Shown: positions 17,394 to 27,024, numbered from the stretch's first letter. The stretch is 64,000 nt of DNA from R-RK-3 sp963842775 (GCA_963842775.1 CAWJHQ010000005.1:558001-622000), one strand, 5' to 3'. The notes: generated by a model not told the origin, from the letters alone. Numbers and translations are program-made.

Positions 17394-18691
17394 CGGGTCC
17401 CGGCGCAGTCATGCCACACGCTTCTTCGTTGCCGTCGCGATCCGCGGCAGCATTACCGAATTCCGCCGCTGCGGCCGAGATCGACGCCGCCAAGTCCGAG
17501 GCTTTTTCCGAGCTATTCGCGGCTGTCAACGGCGAGACGGAATTGCCCGGCGAGCGTGAACAGGATGCGGACGCCGTGCGGGATGAGAATGCGGGGCCAA
17601 TAATGCCGCCGATTCCGATGTTCCCCGAAAAAACGCCGCAAGCCCGCTTTGCCGCGGAACTCACCGCGACGCTCCCGCCGGAATTCGTGCAAGGCGCTCT
17701 CCTATCCGCGCCGCCCGCGGCTGCCCCAGCAGCACCGGAAATGGTTGAGGTGCCGAAAGCGCCTTCTTCGTCCGCTTCGCCGGTCATTGGCAAGCCGCCG
17801 GTTCAGCCGCCTTTGGGTCGTGAAGCGGCGGAACCGGTTTCCTCCGCCCTGCCAGACGCCGCGCCGGAACAGGCGCCGGCTACGGCGTATATTCCGCCTG
17901 TCAGCGCGCCGGCAATCCCGATACGAGGGCCGCAAGAGCATATTGCCGCGAAAGCCTTGCCTCAGGAGGGCTCGTCAGTCGGCGAACCGACATCAACCCC
18001 GACGGCGACGGCAGACCCCTTGGTGGCGCGCGCCGAAACCGCAATTTCTGAAAATCGCTCCGGCCAGGATGGCGAGCGAGGCGATACGACGCGGAACGCC
18101 GCGGTGCTGAAGGAGGCCAAAGTATCGGTCGTCCTGCAGGAAACCCATTTCGCGCCGGCCCCGCAGCAATCTCCGGCCTTCCAGATCGCCAACCGGATCA
18201 TTCATGACATCCAAGCCGATCCCGCTTTCGCCGCGCAGGCCGCCGAATTGCCGCAAGACGCTTCGTCGGCGCCGCTCAAGGTGCTGCATATCAAGCTTGA
18301 TCCGCCCGAACTCGGGGCGCTGACCATCCGCATGTCGCTGAAGAATGACACGCTGCATCTGCAGATCGAGGCCAGCCGTCACGAGACCGCGAGACTGATC
18401 GAGCGCGATCATGACGCGCTTTCCGGAATGCTGCGCTCAGCCGGCTATAGCATTGACGGCCTTAGCGTGCAGGTCACCACCGGCGACCGGGGCAACGGTG
18501 CGCAGCAGTTCAGCGGCGGGAGCGGTTTCAATCAATCGGCCGGTCAGCATTTCGCTGAGCGGCAGCCGGAAGACAGCGCCTCGCGGCAGGCTTCGCAGCG
18601 TGCCCCCGCGCCAGAAAGAATTACGGAGAATGGCCGTGAAATCGAAACGCCTGGCGCGCCTGGGCGTCGTGGCGGCCCTGTCTATCTTTAG
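17390..18691 (+). CDS. fliK: Flagellar hook-length control protein FliK (MotD-like)
   Basis: A 433-residue protein that starts within the last codon of motC. The first 250 residues are Pro/Ala/Glu-rich and disordered, as in molecular-ruler proteins. The C-terminal domain (about 300-385) is diagnostic: KVLHIKLDPPELGALTIRMSLKNDTLHLQIEASRHETARLIERDHDALSGMLRSAGYSIDGLSVQV, the Flg_hook substrate-switching domain that acts on FlhB. In rhizobia this gene was once named motD. Its last 62 bases overlap the next gene in another frame. Confidence 0.93.
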   Translation: MTGPGAVMPHASSLPSRSAAALPNSAAAAEIDAAKSEAFSELFAAVNGETELPGEREQDADAVRDENAGPIMPPIPMFPEKTPQARFAAELTATLPPEFVQGALLSAPPAAAPAAPEMVEVPKAPSSSASPVIGKPPVQPPLGREAAEPVSSALPDAAPEQAPATAYIPPVSAPAIPIRGPQEHIAAKALPQEGSSVGEPTSTPTATADPLVARAETAISENRSGQDGERGDTTRNAAVLKEAKVSVVLQETHFAPAPQQSPAFQIANRIIHDIQADPAFAAQAAELPQDASSAPLKVLHIKLDPPELGALTIRMSLKNDTLHLQIEASRHETARLIERDHDALSGMLRSAGYSIDGLSVQVTTGDRGNGAQQFSGGSGFNQSAGQHFAERQPEDSASRQASQRAPAPERITENGREIETPGAPGRRGGPVYL

Positions 18692-19217
18692 TGCCACCGT
18701 CGCAACAGCCGCACCGCCTGCCACGCAGAAACCTTGCGAAAAAGAGATGGCGCGTGCCTCGAAACAGCACGGCATTCCGCTGGGGATGCTTTACGCCGTC
18801 GGCCTGACGGAAACGGGCCGGGCCGGGTCGCTACAGCCTTATGCGCTCAATGTCGAGGGCCGCGCGTCTTACGGTCTTGATCTGCGGCAGGCCCTCAGTC
18901 TGTTCGATGCCGCACGCCGGACCGGGGCGAAGCTCATCGATCTCGGCTGCATGCAGATCAACCATTATTTCCACGCCGAGCACTTTGCCTCGGTCGAGGA
19001 GATGTTCGATCCGTCCAAAAATGTGGATTATGCCGCGCGCTTTCTCAAGCAACTCTATGCGCGCGAGGGCACGTGGACGATGGCGGTCGCCCGCTACAAC
19101 GCCGGACCGCACAACAACCCCGCGCAGAAGCGCTATGTCTGCCGCGTCATAGCGAATATGGTCGCGACCGGTTTCGGCGAATGGACGCCCGATGCGCGGA
19201 GTTTCTGTTTGCCTTAG
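18630..19217 (+). CDS. Lytic transglycosylase (SLT domain)
   Basis: A secreted 195-residue lytic transglycosylase. ATG 18630 follows GGAGA at 18625-18629 closely and gives a clean signal peptide (to about residue 28). The catalytic glutamate is probably E61 in LYAVGLTETGRAG; the family motifs GCMQINHYFH (GxMQI) and AVARYNAGPHNNP (the YNAGP block) follow. It cleaves peptidoglycan, and at the end of the fliF-fliK operon it most likely opens the wall for the rod, since the FlgJ-like protein in this window lacks a muramidase domain. It overlaps the fliK 3' end by 62 bases. Confidence 0.92.
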   Translation: MAVKSKRLARLGVVAALSIFSATVATAAPPATQKPCEKEMARASKQHGIPLGMLYAVGLTETGRAGSLQPYALNVEGRASYGLDLRQALSLFDAARRTGAKLIDLGCMQINHYFHAEHFASVEEMFDPSKNVDYAARFLKQLYAREGTWTMAVARYNAGPHNNPAQKRYVCRVIANMVATGFGEWTPDARSFCLP

Positions 19218-19237
19218 CCGGGATTTTTGCTTGGGCA

Positions 19238-19702
19238 TCAACGCCCAGCCAAAGCTTTCAGCGCCTGGTCGATCAGCGTGTTGGCGATGACCATGCGGCG
19301 TGTCGCGCGTTCTCGCAGAGGCGCGGGTAGCCGGTCCGGGTGATTGCCACGTGCGAATTCGCGGCGGATGCAGCGTAATTCATTCGCGCTGAGGCGGGGG
19401 CGGAGGCGCAATTCCTCGGCGACGCCTTCAGCCTCGCTCGGGGCTCGCTGCTTGTCGGAAACCGCGCCGGCACGCGCTTCCGCATAGAGATAGGAGAGGC
19501 GGCCCGGCGAGAGGAAATTCCACGATCCGCAGGCCATCGCATTCAAGGTCGAGTCGAACTGTTCGATGTGCGCCGAATGGCCTAAGGGCGCATCGCGGGC
19601 GCCGCCGGCGGGCGGGCCGCAATCATCCGGCGCCACATCGCCCAGATCTTCCAGGACGGCCCGAAAACTCACAAGACGCAGCGGCTTTACGCCAAACATC
19701 AC
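19238..19702 (-). CDS. Small protein with a J-domain-like HPD motif
   Basis: A 154-residue soluble protein convergent with the transglycosylase gene. The first 90 residues are unassigned. Residues about 103-154 (LSANELRCIRREFARGNHPDRLP... ANTLIDQALKAL) resemble a divergent DnaJ domain: helix, basic stretch, HPD, then a helix with an Asn/Ile-Asn-like motif. If so it would be a co-chaperone for a DnaK. The domain call rests on this one motif, so confidence is moderate. The start is the most upstream ATG. Confidence 0.55.
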   Translation of the reverse strand: MMFGVKPLRLVSFRAVLEDLGDVAPDDCGPPAGGARDAPLGHSAHIEQFDSTLNAMACGSWNFLSPGRLSYLYAEARAGAVSDKQRAPSEAEGVAEELRLRPRLSANELRCIRREFARGNHPDRLPAPLRERATRRMVIANTLIDQALKALAGR

Positions 19703-19805
19703 AACGCCTCAATGGGCGGGCCCGGCGCCTATAAATGAGCGTCGGGCTGGTGCGGCATGGCCCGGTTAATTCAGGACGCATGCCATCCGTGCGTACCGAT
19801 CGCCT

Positions 19806-20192
19806 CTATGCCGCGTTCAGCACGCTGTCGATTTTTTCCTTCAACACGGGCGCGCTGAACGGCTTGACGAGATAGTTGCTGACGCCAGCTTTTTGCGCTG
19901 CGAGCACGTTTTCCGGCTTCGACTCCGCCGTCACGAGAATGAACGGTGTCTTCGCGGTGGCGTCATCGGCGCGGACATGCTTCAGCAGATCGAATCCGGT
20001 CATCGGCTCCATGTTCCAATCGGAGATGATGAGGCCATATTGCTTGCCCTTGATCTTCGCGAGCGCTTCCTCGCCATTGGAGGCATCGTCGACATTCTCA
20101 TAGCCGATCTGCTTGAGAAGCTTTTTGATGATGCGCACCATGGTGTTGTAGTCGTCCACAACCAGGATGGGCAAATTTGTTTCCGTGCTCAT
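19806..20192 (-). CDS. cheY: Chemotaxis response regulator CheY
   Basis: A single-domain receiver of 128 residues. ATG 20192 is preceded by GGAGAAACAG, so the much longer upstream open frame is not used. Key residues are the acidic pair D13-D14 (VVDDYNTM), phospho-acceptor D58 (IISDWNMEP), T/S at 88 (LVTAESK) and K110 (LVKPFSAP), all in place. CheY-P binds FliM to change flagellar rotation. It lies alone and divergent from cheB across a 674-base gap; no cheA, cheW or cheR is in the window. Confidence 0.95.
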   Translation of the reverse strand: MSTETNLPILVVDDYNTMVRIIKKLLKQIGYENVDDASNGEEALAKIKGKQYGLIISDWNMEPMTGFDLLKHVRADDATAKTPFILVTAESKPENVLAAQKAGVSNYLVKPFSAPVLKEKIDSVLNAA

Positions 20193-20866
20193 CTGTTTCT
20201 CCACATCGTTCAATTCCGCGATTTCCACGCCCCGCGCAGCGATCCTCTCGGGACCCGCCGCGCTCCGGCGAAATTCGTGTCCAGCGTTGCGGCGCGGATT
20301 AGACGCATCAGCGCTTGCGCGGGGCTGTTTGCGATTCAAACCTCCTTGCCCTGCCTGGCAATGGCGGCCCACCAGCCGCGCCCGCCTTTCCGCGTAAGAG
20401 TTCTTCAACGCTTCTGGCGTATATCACAATCATAGGTTGCGTTGATTGACAATTGTCTACTAAGGGCCGCAAAAATCGAAGCGGTGCGGGATAATCGCCC
20501 GTGAGGCATCGGTGTTCTGAGCAGAGGTTCGATGATGGCTTTTCCCCTGCCTGGGCTTTTCCGAAAGCCCGCGCGTCGCGCCGATCGGTGGACCATGCTC
20601 GCCCCCACGCCGCCGTCCGGACCCCAGCCGGGCATCCCACGCGCCGCAACGGCATCACCAGTTAGTTTTGCGCATGGAGGCTGACGAAAGGCTGCGATCG
20701 TGCCGGATCGCCGGGAAGCGCCCGCTCAGGCAAGAAGTTTCAATCAGAACGGCTTGATCAAAAGCGATGCATAGACAGTTTCCGCTTTCCTCTATCAGCA
20801 TCACGGGGCCCGCGCAAAAGCCTGCCGCGGAGCCGCTGTCGCGATGCGCCGAGGCGGAGACATGGA
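20193..20866. other. Divergent cheY-cheB intergenic region
   Basis: A 674-base spacer between two divergently transcribed genes. Open frames here have neither a ribosome site nor recognisable protein signatures. The AT-rich patch near 20420-20470 could hold promoter elements, but I see no confident motif. Confidence 0.4.
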
Positions 20867-21959
20867 ATGGCTAACCCCATCCGCGTCCTCGTGGTGGACG
20901 ATTCCGCGTTCATGCGGCATGCCCTCACGCGCAATATCGAACTCGATAGCCGCTTCAAGGTGATCGACACCGCGGTCGATGGCCGCGAAGGTGTGGAGAA
21001 GGCGCTGCGTCTGAAACCGGACGTGGTGACGCTCGACGTCGAAATGCCGGTGATGAACGGCCTGGAGGCGCTGAAGGAGATTGTCGCGCGCAGCTCCATT
21101 CCGGTCATCATGGTCAGCGCGGTCACCGAGAGCGGCGCGAAGACGACCATGGAGGCGCTGGAAATCGGCGCGGTCGACTTCATCCCGAAAGCCAAGGGCG
21201 CCGACCTGATCCACGAAAAGCTGCTGGCCGCGGTGACCGCCAATCTCGCCCGGCGGCCGGTTGCCTCGCGTCCACAACGCCCCGCCATTGCCACTCCCGC
21301 CGCTGCCGCCCGTCCCGGCTCCCGCCCCCGCCGCTGCCCTCGCTCCCGACCGTGTCCCCGTCCGTTCGCGGCGCTCGGAAGCGCCAGCCTTTCGCGGGGC
21401 GCCAAAAATCGTGGTGATCGGCAGCAGCACCGGAGGTCCGCAGGCATTGCAGGAAGTCATTGGCCAGCTGCCCGCCAATCTTCCGGTGCCGATCGTCGTC
21501 GCGCAGCACATGCCGCCGCAATTCACCCTTGCCCTGGCCAAGCGTCTCGACGCCTGCTGCCCGCCGAAGGTCGTCGAAGCCAAGCACGGGGAGCCGCTTG
21601 TCAACGGGACGGTCTATATCGGCCCCGGAGGCATGCATATTCGCGTTACGCCGACCAGCCTCAAGGTGGAGCCCGACAACGGCGAGAGCCTCTACAAGCC
21701 GAGCGTCGACGTGCTGGCCGAGAGCGCGCTGGTGGCGTTCGGCAAAAATGTTCTGGGCGTGATGCTGACGGGAATGGGCAATGACGGCATGAAGGAATTC
21801 GTCAAGCTGCGCCGTGCCGGCGCCTATAATCTCGTGCAGGATCAGGTGAGCTGCGTCGTGTACGGGATGCCGCGCGCCGTGGCGGATGCGGGTGGCGCGG
21901 ATGAAGTGCTGGCGCTGGAGAAAATCGGCCCGCGCATCCGGGCCATGCTCAAAATGTAA
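20867..21959 (+). CDS. cheB: Chemotaxis methylesterase CheB (frameshifted)
   Basis: CheB removes methyl groups from chemoreceptors. The first frame encodes the receiver domain (VVDDSAFMRHALTR; phospho-acceptor D57 in VTLDVEMPVMNGL; K in DFIPKAKG). After about 21240 the coding frame changes by +1, through a Pro/Ala linker, to the catalytic domain: the Ser in IGSSTGGPQALQ, the His in AQHMPPQF and the Asp in LTGMGNDGM form the expected triad. The net change is one extra base somewhere in the GC-rich linker 21250-21330. The restored protein is about 364 residues, the normal size. Confidence 0.93.
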
Positions 21960-22007
21960 GGCGCGCTCGCGTCTGGCCCGTGCTGACGGAAACAGAACGG
22001 GTGTGCG

Positions 22008-22959
22008 TCAGGGTTTCATCACACCCTTGATGATGTGCTCGATCGCCGATTCCTTCATATTGTTGACCGTCTCGACGACGAACAGAAATTTGCCGTTAGC
22101 CTGACCGAGCTTGGCGCGGTAGAGCTGTTCGCTCCCGCTTTGAATGGCGATCAAATCCTGGGTGTGCGCGCGCAATTGCAGAAGCTGACCCACCCTGAAT
22201 TGCGTGACATCGCCCAGCGACATGATGCGGGTTTCCAGAATCGCCTGAAGCGTGACCTCCGTCCGCGAAATGCCGCGCTGCATCTGCTGCGTCCAGCGCG
22301 GGTCGCTGGCAAGGCTGACCGGCTGATGTTCGCGCGCCAGCTTCTTGCGCATCGGGTAGAGTGCGGCCTGCGGAATCAGGATGTACATCCGCCCGCCATT
22401 GTCCATGACCTGGAACAGGATCTGCGCGGCGACGACCGGCATGTCGTTGGGGCCCAGAATGGTGAATTCCACGCTGGTTTCCAGCCGGTCGAGCTTGAAG
22501 CTGACCTGCGTCACCGCCTCGAAACATTGCTCGAGCGCAGTGGCGGCGATGATAAGGATTTCCTTGGCGAACCGCGCTTCGAGCGTCGAGAACGGGCGGT
22601 CCGATTCATGGGGTACATCCGTTCCGTCCGAGCCGAATGACGCTTCGATGAGCGAGAACACGAATTTCCGGTCCACGCCGATCAGTATGCTGGCGTCCCA
22701 TTCGGGTACGTAGAATGTCGCCGCAATCGAATCTTCATAGTTCTCCAGGATGTCCCAGGCGTCGCCCGGCTTCACCTGGTTGACGAAGAAGGTCGCCGGA
22801 GCCGAGCAGATATTGCCGGAGACTTTCCGTGCACGACGTCGCAACGCGCTCGAAGATCGTATGGAGGACGGGGAGCTTGTCGATCGCCAGCTTTGGCGTC
22901 TCGAGCAACGCCTCGACCATGCGACGCGCGGCCGCCGAATTTGAGGAGCTGTCCGGCAT
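22008..22959 (-). CDS. fliM: Flagellar motor switch protein FliM (frameshifted)
   Basis: FliM is the middle C-ring protein and the CheY-P target. The N-terminal 45 residues (ARRMVEALLETPKLAIDKLPVLHTIFERVATSCTESLRQYL) read in one frame from ATG 22959. The remainder (SAPATFFVNQVKPGDAWDILENYEDS ... IGVDRKFVFSLIEASFGSDGTD ... SISRTEVTLQ-like and LGDVTQFRVGQLLQL) reads in another. Removing one base near 22805 joins them as RQYLSAPATFF, as expected for the family, giving 316 residues. The second frame also runs back into fliG, which creates a false 684-residue fusion frame. The N-terminal CheY-binding peptide typical of enteric FliM is not obvious. Confidence 0.9.
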
Positions 22960-23041
22960 GACTCATAGCCTAGCGAATCGCTGGTTAAACTTCTGTTTCC
23001 ATCAGAGACCGCCGGCCTTGCGTGAAGCTTAAGCCCGCCCG

Positions 23042-24062
23042 CTATTCCTCGTCGTTGTGGATATCGATCAACCCCTTTTCGGACAGTTCCAAGGCCAGAT
23101 CGGCAATGGTCCGGCGCGCCTTGTATACATCGCGCATGCGGAGGCGTGGCGCCACTTGTCAGTTCCGTCTCGATCATGCGGCGGCTTCGTGAGCCCAGCG
23201 ACGTCAGGATCAGCTCGGTGAGCTTCTTGTCGGCATCGAAAAGCGCCAGAATAACGCGCTCCGGCGGCACCTGATCGAAGAGCTTCGCCACCGCCTCCGG
23301 GCGGAGCTTGCCGATGTCCTCGAAGGTGAAGAGCAGTCCCTTTACCTTTTCCGCTTCCTTCGGCCGGTATTCGTTCAGCGCGGTGAATACTTCGTCCATA
23401 TGTTCGCGGCTCATGCGGTTGATGATGTCGGCGATCCGCGCGTGAATGTTCACGCCGCCCGTGCCCGTGCCCTTGTGCAGCAGTTCCTCGTGCAGCGCCG
23501 TCTCCACGATGGCCAGCGGTTGTTCCATCACATGCTTCATTGTCAGCATCCGGCGCATCAGATCGGACCGAAGCTCGTTCGGCATCGCCTCCAGCACGGC
23601 GGCCGCCATGACCGGCGTTGCCTTCGACAGCACGAAAGCGGCGACTTGCGGATGCTCCTTCATCAAATAGAGCGCGACCGGCGTTTCCGACATTTGCGAC
23701 AGTCTGGCCCACACCGCGCGCTTGTCGCCGCTGCCTTGCAGGTCCTGCAGGATCTTGGCGATCACCTCAGGGGGGACCAGCCCGGTCAGCAATTGTTCGA
23801 CTTCGCTTGCCGTGGCGTGCAGATCCGTGCCGGTGTCGACCTTCGCCGTGAATTCGGTGATGAGGTCGTCCAGCATCGTCCGGGGCACGGTGCCGAGGGT
23901 CGCGGCGGACTCGGCCACCGTCTTGATCTCATCTTCCTCGAAATGCTTGAGCACGCGGGCCGCGAACGGCTTACCCATCGCCAGCAGCAGGGCGGCGGCC
24001 TTGTCGCGTCCGGTCAGGACTCGCCTGGGCGAGGCCGGCGATATCGGTTCAGCCTTCGCCAT
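23042..24062 (-). CDS. fliG: Flagellar motor switch protein FliG (frameshifted)
   Basis: FliG transmits torque from the stator to the rotor. Residues 1-300 read in one frame: the N-terminal FliF-binding part (GRDKAAALLLAMGKPFAARVLKHFEEDEIK), the middle domain with KEHPQVAAFVLSKATPVMAAAVLEAMPNELRSDLMRRML (EHPQ motif), and the C-terminal torque helix KGLLFTFEDIGKL..VPPERVILALFDADKKLTELILTSLGSRSRRMIETEL. After an extra base at about 23136 the true end is RDVYKARRTIADLALELSEKGLIDIHNDEE in the next frame, stopping at 23042. The restored 339 residues are normal. fliM follows 82 bases downstream. Confidence 0.93.
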
Positions 24063-24136
24063 TTCTCGCGCCTCTCAGGCGGAAGGAGTGCGCACCGTCC
24101 GGCGCCGTGCGGCCAGGTTTTCTGCTGGAGAATGCC

Positions 24137-24625
24137 CTACGCAAAGTTGCCGCTCCCTTGCAACGCGCCACCGCGGAATCTCTCCTGCGGAAGGTAGGTC
24201 AGTTCCTGAACCAGCACTTCCTGCACGAACCCCTGGCCGAAGCGCGCATTCACATTGTCCTTGATGGTTGGGCCCAACGCCGAGAAATCCGGCTTCTGCG
24301 GATTGCGGAAATCGATGGCCTTGCCGCTGTAGATGACCTTGAAGGCCTCGTCGACCAGGTAGATGTCCGGCCTTACCGTCATTTCCTTCAATGCGGCGGC
24401 GTCGATGTGGAAGACGAATTGGGCCAGCACATAGCCTTTGAGTGCGCCGTTGGCGATAACCGGCACGTTGATCCTCTTCGTCTGCACCTGTTCGATCGCC
24501 ACTTTGGGCTGTTCACCGGCGCCGGCCTTATGCTGCTGCTGTTGCGCCTGCCATATGATCACGCCGTATGAGGAGCCAAGCGTCACTCCGCAGATCCAGA
24601 GCCCGAGAAGAATGTATTTGATCAC
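24137..24625 (-). CDS. Membrane-anchored protein of the flagellar operon, unknown function
   Basis: A GTG start (24625) overlaps the stop of the FlgN-like gene, giving 162 residues. One transmembrane helix is at the very N-terminus (VIKYILLGLWICGVTLGSSYGVII), followed by a short Gln-rich linker and a periplasmic domain with beta-rich sequence (KRINVPVIANGALKGYVLAQFVFHIDAAALKEMTVRPDIYLVDEAF). I do not recognise a named family, though the topology resembles FliL-like stator-associated proteins. It lies directly upstream of fliG, with 74 bases between. A role at the basal body or stator is an inference from position and topology. Confidence 0.7.
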   Translation of the reverse strand: MIKYILLGLWICGVTLGSSYGVIIWQAQQQQHKAGAGEQPKVAIEQVQTKRINVPVIANGALKGYVLAQFVFHIDAAALKEMTVRPDIYLVDEAFKVIYSGKAIDFRNPQKPDFSALGPTIKDNVNARFGQGFVQEVLVQELTYLPQERFRGGALQGSGNFA

Positions 24626-25117
24626 GGCGTCTGGCCCTTGCTGCGGAAGGCGGGCGAATAGGTGCCGTCCGAATTCGGCTTCGCGGATGGTTCGCGAAAT
24701 GATCGCGGCGACCTCGCGGACCGCCTCCAGATGCAGCTTCAGAAAATGCCCGTTCGTCTCCAGCTTGCCGTTCAGCATTTCCAGCACTTTCAACGTAGAT
24801 GGCTCCGGCTTCGTGTTTTCGATCAGACGCAAAACGCGGTTGAGCTCGATCAATCCCAGGCTTTTGCGGTCGTTCGAGGCTTTCAGGTCGATAGGCGTAT
24901 GGCTGCGCAAAGCTGCCGTTTCTTCATCGACGATGTCCGCCAGCCGGTTCACCGCCGCTTCAATGACGCCGCGCAGGAGGCGCCGCCGCTCCTCCGGAGT
25001 TTTGGAACCTTGCAGGGGGATGCCGAGATCCGGCGCGGCTTCTCCCTCGCGGGATCGGACCAGCGGCGGACCGACGTGCGGAACCGGATTTGGACGGGGT
25101 TTCAGGCGCCATCGCAT
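24622..25117 (-). CDS. FlgN-like export chaperone (frameshifted near the 3' end)
   Basis: A mostly helical protein with LLRGVIEAAVNRLADIVDEETAALRSHTPIDLKASNDRKSLGLIELNRVLRLIE, the FlgN-type chaperone pattern of paired helices (FlgN escorts FlgK and FlgL). The last part carries one extra base at about 24672 (in GAATTC): the true end reads SDGTYSPAFRSKGQTP and stops at 24622, overlapping the next GTG start. Without that correction the frame falsely fuses to the next gene. The 5' end is uncertain; the ATG at 25117 is only a candidate, and the first 35 residues after it are not family-like. Confidence 0.6.
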
Positions 25118-25739
25118 CACCCGAAATCGCGGTCGAGCCGGCAATGCCGCCTGGGGCTGCGCCGGTGCGCTTATAAGGCTTTGCAAGGCGTCGACCGCGC
25201 CCGCCTTCGCATCGCCTGCCGGTGCGTCCTGGCGCGAGGCGGCGGTGACCCCCGGCGCATCGTCCTTGCCACGGCTGTCCCGGTGCTTGGCGATCTTATC
25301 TGCAATGCCGAATGCGGTGCCTTTGGCGATCTCATTCGCAAGATGCTCGGCCAGCATCGACTTCCAGATCTTCCCCGCTACGCCGCTGCCGAAGACGTTG
25401 GGCGCGTCGCTCGGCAGCATGGATTCCACGAAGGTCTGGATCAGAAAGGCTTCGAATTTGGTGTAGGCATCCGGGGTTCGTTTGGTCGCTGCGCCATTGC
25501 GGAGCTTTCGCTGCCTGCGGAGGCGAGGCAAGCGCCTGCGGGTCGAAGACCGGCCGGGTTTTTGGCGCGGCGACCGGGATGCCAGTTGCAGCGTATCGGC
25601 ATCCGCCCCGGTCAGACCCGCGCTGCTGCCCCGGATGCGCCAATTGCGCCGCCGCAGCGCGGAGCTTTTGCGGATCGGCGGCGTTCGCGACGCCCAGGAC
25701 GATGTCCGATGGAGGGTTGATAGCCAAGGCTGCACTCAC
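25118..25739 (-). CDS. FlgJ-like rod-binding protein (frameshifted)
   Basis: The N-terminus from ATG 25739 reads MSAALAINPPSDIVLGVANAADPQKLRAAAAQLAH. The conserved core lies in the next frame: DAYTKFEAFLIQTFVESMLPSDAPNVFGSGVAGKIWKSMLAEHLANEIAKGTAFGIADKI, the rod-binding (Rod-binding/FlgJ N-terminal) domain. It has no muramidase domain, which fits the separate transglycosylase at 18.6 kb. At least one extra base lies between about 25480 and 25620. The C-terminal boundary is not resolved, and the end given is only where the next gene plausibly begins. In rhizobia such a gene is found beside flgN. Confidence 0.65.
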
Positions 25740-25863
25740 TTATGTCGGAAAACCCATAGCGCCTCTGGATCTCTACAGCGGCTCTATCATGTGTTTGAAC
25801 AATCGGTGTCCATCCCCGCCTGCGCTTTTAGCGGATCATCCGATAGCGTATAGCGTGGCGGTC

Positions 25864-26262
25864 TTACGGGAGGCTTGCGCCCCTCCGCCCGGTATAGCGC
25901 TCGATCACGTCCTGCAGCTCCTTTTCGCCGCCGCGCCGCGCCTCTATCTGCTCCAGGCTGTCCTTCAGCCGCTCTGCGGTCTTCACTTTCGTGGCCCGTT
26001 CCCGCAGCTTTTCCGACTGGAGTTCCCGGGCTTGCGCGACGCGTTGCGCTTCCTGGGCCAGGGACTTCAGAAACTTCGCGGTCGTATCGACGAACAGCCC
26101 ATGCAGCGCGTCGTCGGCGTTTAGCGCGCCGATGACCTCGACCTGCGAGCGCTCCAGCTCGTCATAGCGGCGCTGCAATTCCAGCTTTTTCCGCTCCTCG
26201 ATCTGGTGCAGCTGTTCCAGCACGTTAAGCAGTCTGCGCGCTTTCTTGGCTCGGTTTTCCAT
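25864..26262 (-). CDS. FliJ-like coiled-coil protein
   Basis: A 132-residue, highly charged and almost entirely helical protein (NVLEQLHQIEERKKLELQRRYDELERSQVEVIGAL ... TAERLKDSLEQIEARRGGEKELQDVIERYTGRR). Size, coiled-coil nature and position, 6 bases after fliR in a flagellar operon, resemble FliJ, the export-ATPase stalk protein. FliJ is poorly conserved, so orthology is an inference; another small coiled-coil chaperone is possible. Confidence 0.5.
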   Translation of the reverse strand: MENRAKKARRLLNVLEQLHQIEERKKLELQRRYDELERSQVEVIGALNADDALHGLFVDTTAKFLKSLAQEAQRVAQARELQSEKLRERATKVKTAERLKDSLEQIEARRGGEKELQDVIERYTGRRGASLP

Positions 26263-26268
26263 GCTGGA

Positions 26269-27024
26269 CTATCCATTTATCAGCCACTTGCCGAAACTCT
26301 TGGTGAAGATCGTCAACAGCTCGCCGAGGGTGAAATAGAGAATGAATAATCCGCCAAGCACAACGAACGGCAATGATACGAAATAGACGGCGATCTGTGG
26401 GGTAAGTTTGTTGACGATGCCGAACAGGACGTTAATCGCCACCGAATAAATGATGAAAGGCGCGCTGATCTGCATTGCGAGCATGAACGCCTTGGTAAGG
26501 GCGTCGGTGAATTGGATGAGGCTGAACTGGGCCGAATAGCCGTCCGCGACCGGCAGGACGCGATAGGACGCGAGCAGTCCGCGCAGCACTTCCCAATGCA
26601 GGTCGGTGATGAAGAACAGCGTCACCGCCGTCAGGGTGATCAGCGCGGCGATGGTCGGATTGGGCTCGGCCGATTCCAGGGGGATGCCCGGCACGTTGGA
26701 AAAGCCGACGAAGGAGGCGATCGCCGTCCCGGCGAAATCCAGCGCAAGAAAGAAGATGCGCCCCATCAGGCCGATGGTCACGCCGATCAGGATCTCCGAA
26801 ACCAGCGTCCGGAAGCCGGGCACCGGCGAGAATCCGGCGAATGTCTCGCCCAGCGTCGGCAGCAGGAGAGGCGCGAGCGCCAGCGTCGTCGCGACCGCGA
26901 GGAACAGGCGCGCCTGAGCGGGAATGCGCGAGCTGGAAAATCCCGGCATGAACATCAGGCAGGCGCCGATGCGGCAGAACAGCAGGAAGGTGAGTATCAC
27001 CGTATCGCCGTCGAAGGGCGTCAC
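26269..27024 (-). CDS. fliR: Flagellar export gate protein FliR
   Basis: FliR completes the FliP-FliQ-FliR pore. The 251-residue protein is a polytopic membrane protein with the family stretches LFCRIGACLMFMPGFSSSRIPAQARLFLAVATTLALAP, SEILIGVTIGLMGRIFFLALDFAGTAIASFVGFSN and the C-terminal KLTPQIAVYFVSLPFVVLGGLFILYFT. The start ATG overlaps the flhA stop by 4 bases, and the FliJ-like gene follows after 6 bases. Confidence 0.96.
   Translation of the reverse strand: MTPFDGDTVILTFLLFCRIGACLMFMPGFSSSRIPAQARLFLAVATTLALAPLLLPTLGETFAGFSPVPGFRTLVSEILIGVTIGLMGRIFFLALDFAGTAIASFVGFSNVPGIPLESAEPNPTIAALITLTAVTLFFITDLHWEVLRGLLASYRVLPVADGYSAQFSLIQFTDALTKAFMLAMQISAPFIIYSVAINVLFGIVNKLTPQIAVYFVSLPFVVLGGLFILYFTLGELLTIFTKSFGKWLING

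Noticed and set aside
20308..20658. ORFs in the cheY-cheB gap
   Set aside because: They have Arg/Gly/Pro-rich shadow composition and no start signal.
22008..24062. A 684-residue frame reading as a FliG-FliM fusion
   Set aside because: The middle (about 23040-22830) is non-family sequence produced by one shift in fliG and one in fliM. The true fliG end and fliM start are both visible in other frames.
24137..25735. A 532-residue frame joining FlgJ-like, FlgN-like and membrane protein
   Set aside because: The FlgN-like stop and the next GTG start overlap perfectly once one T is removed near 24672; three separate genes are the better reading.
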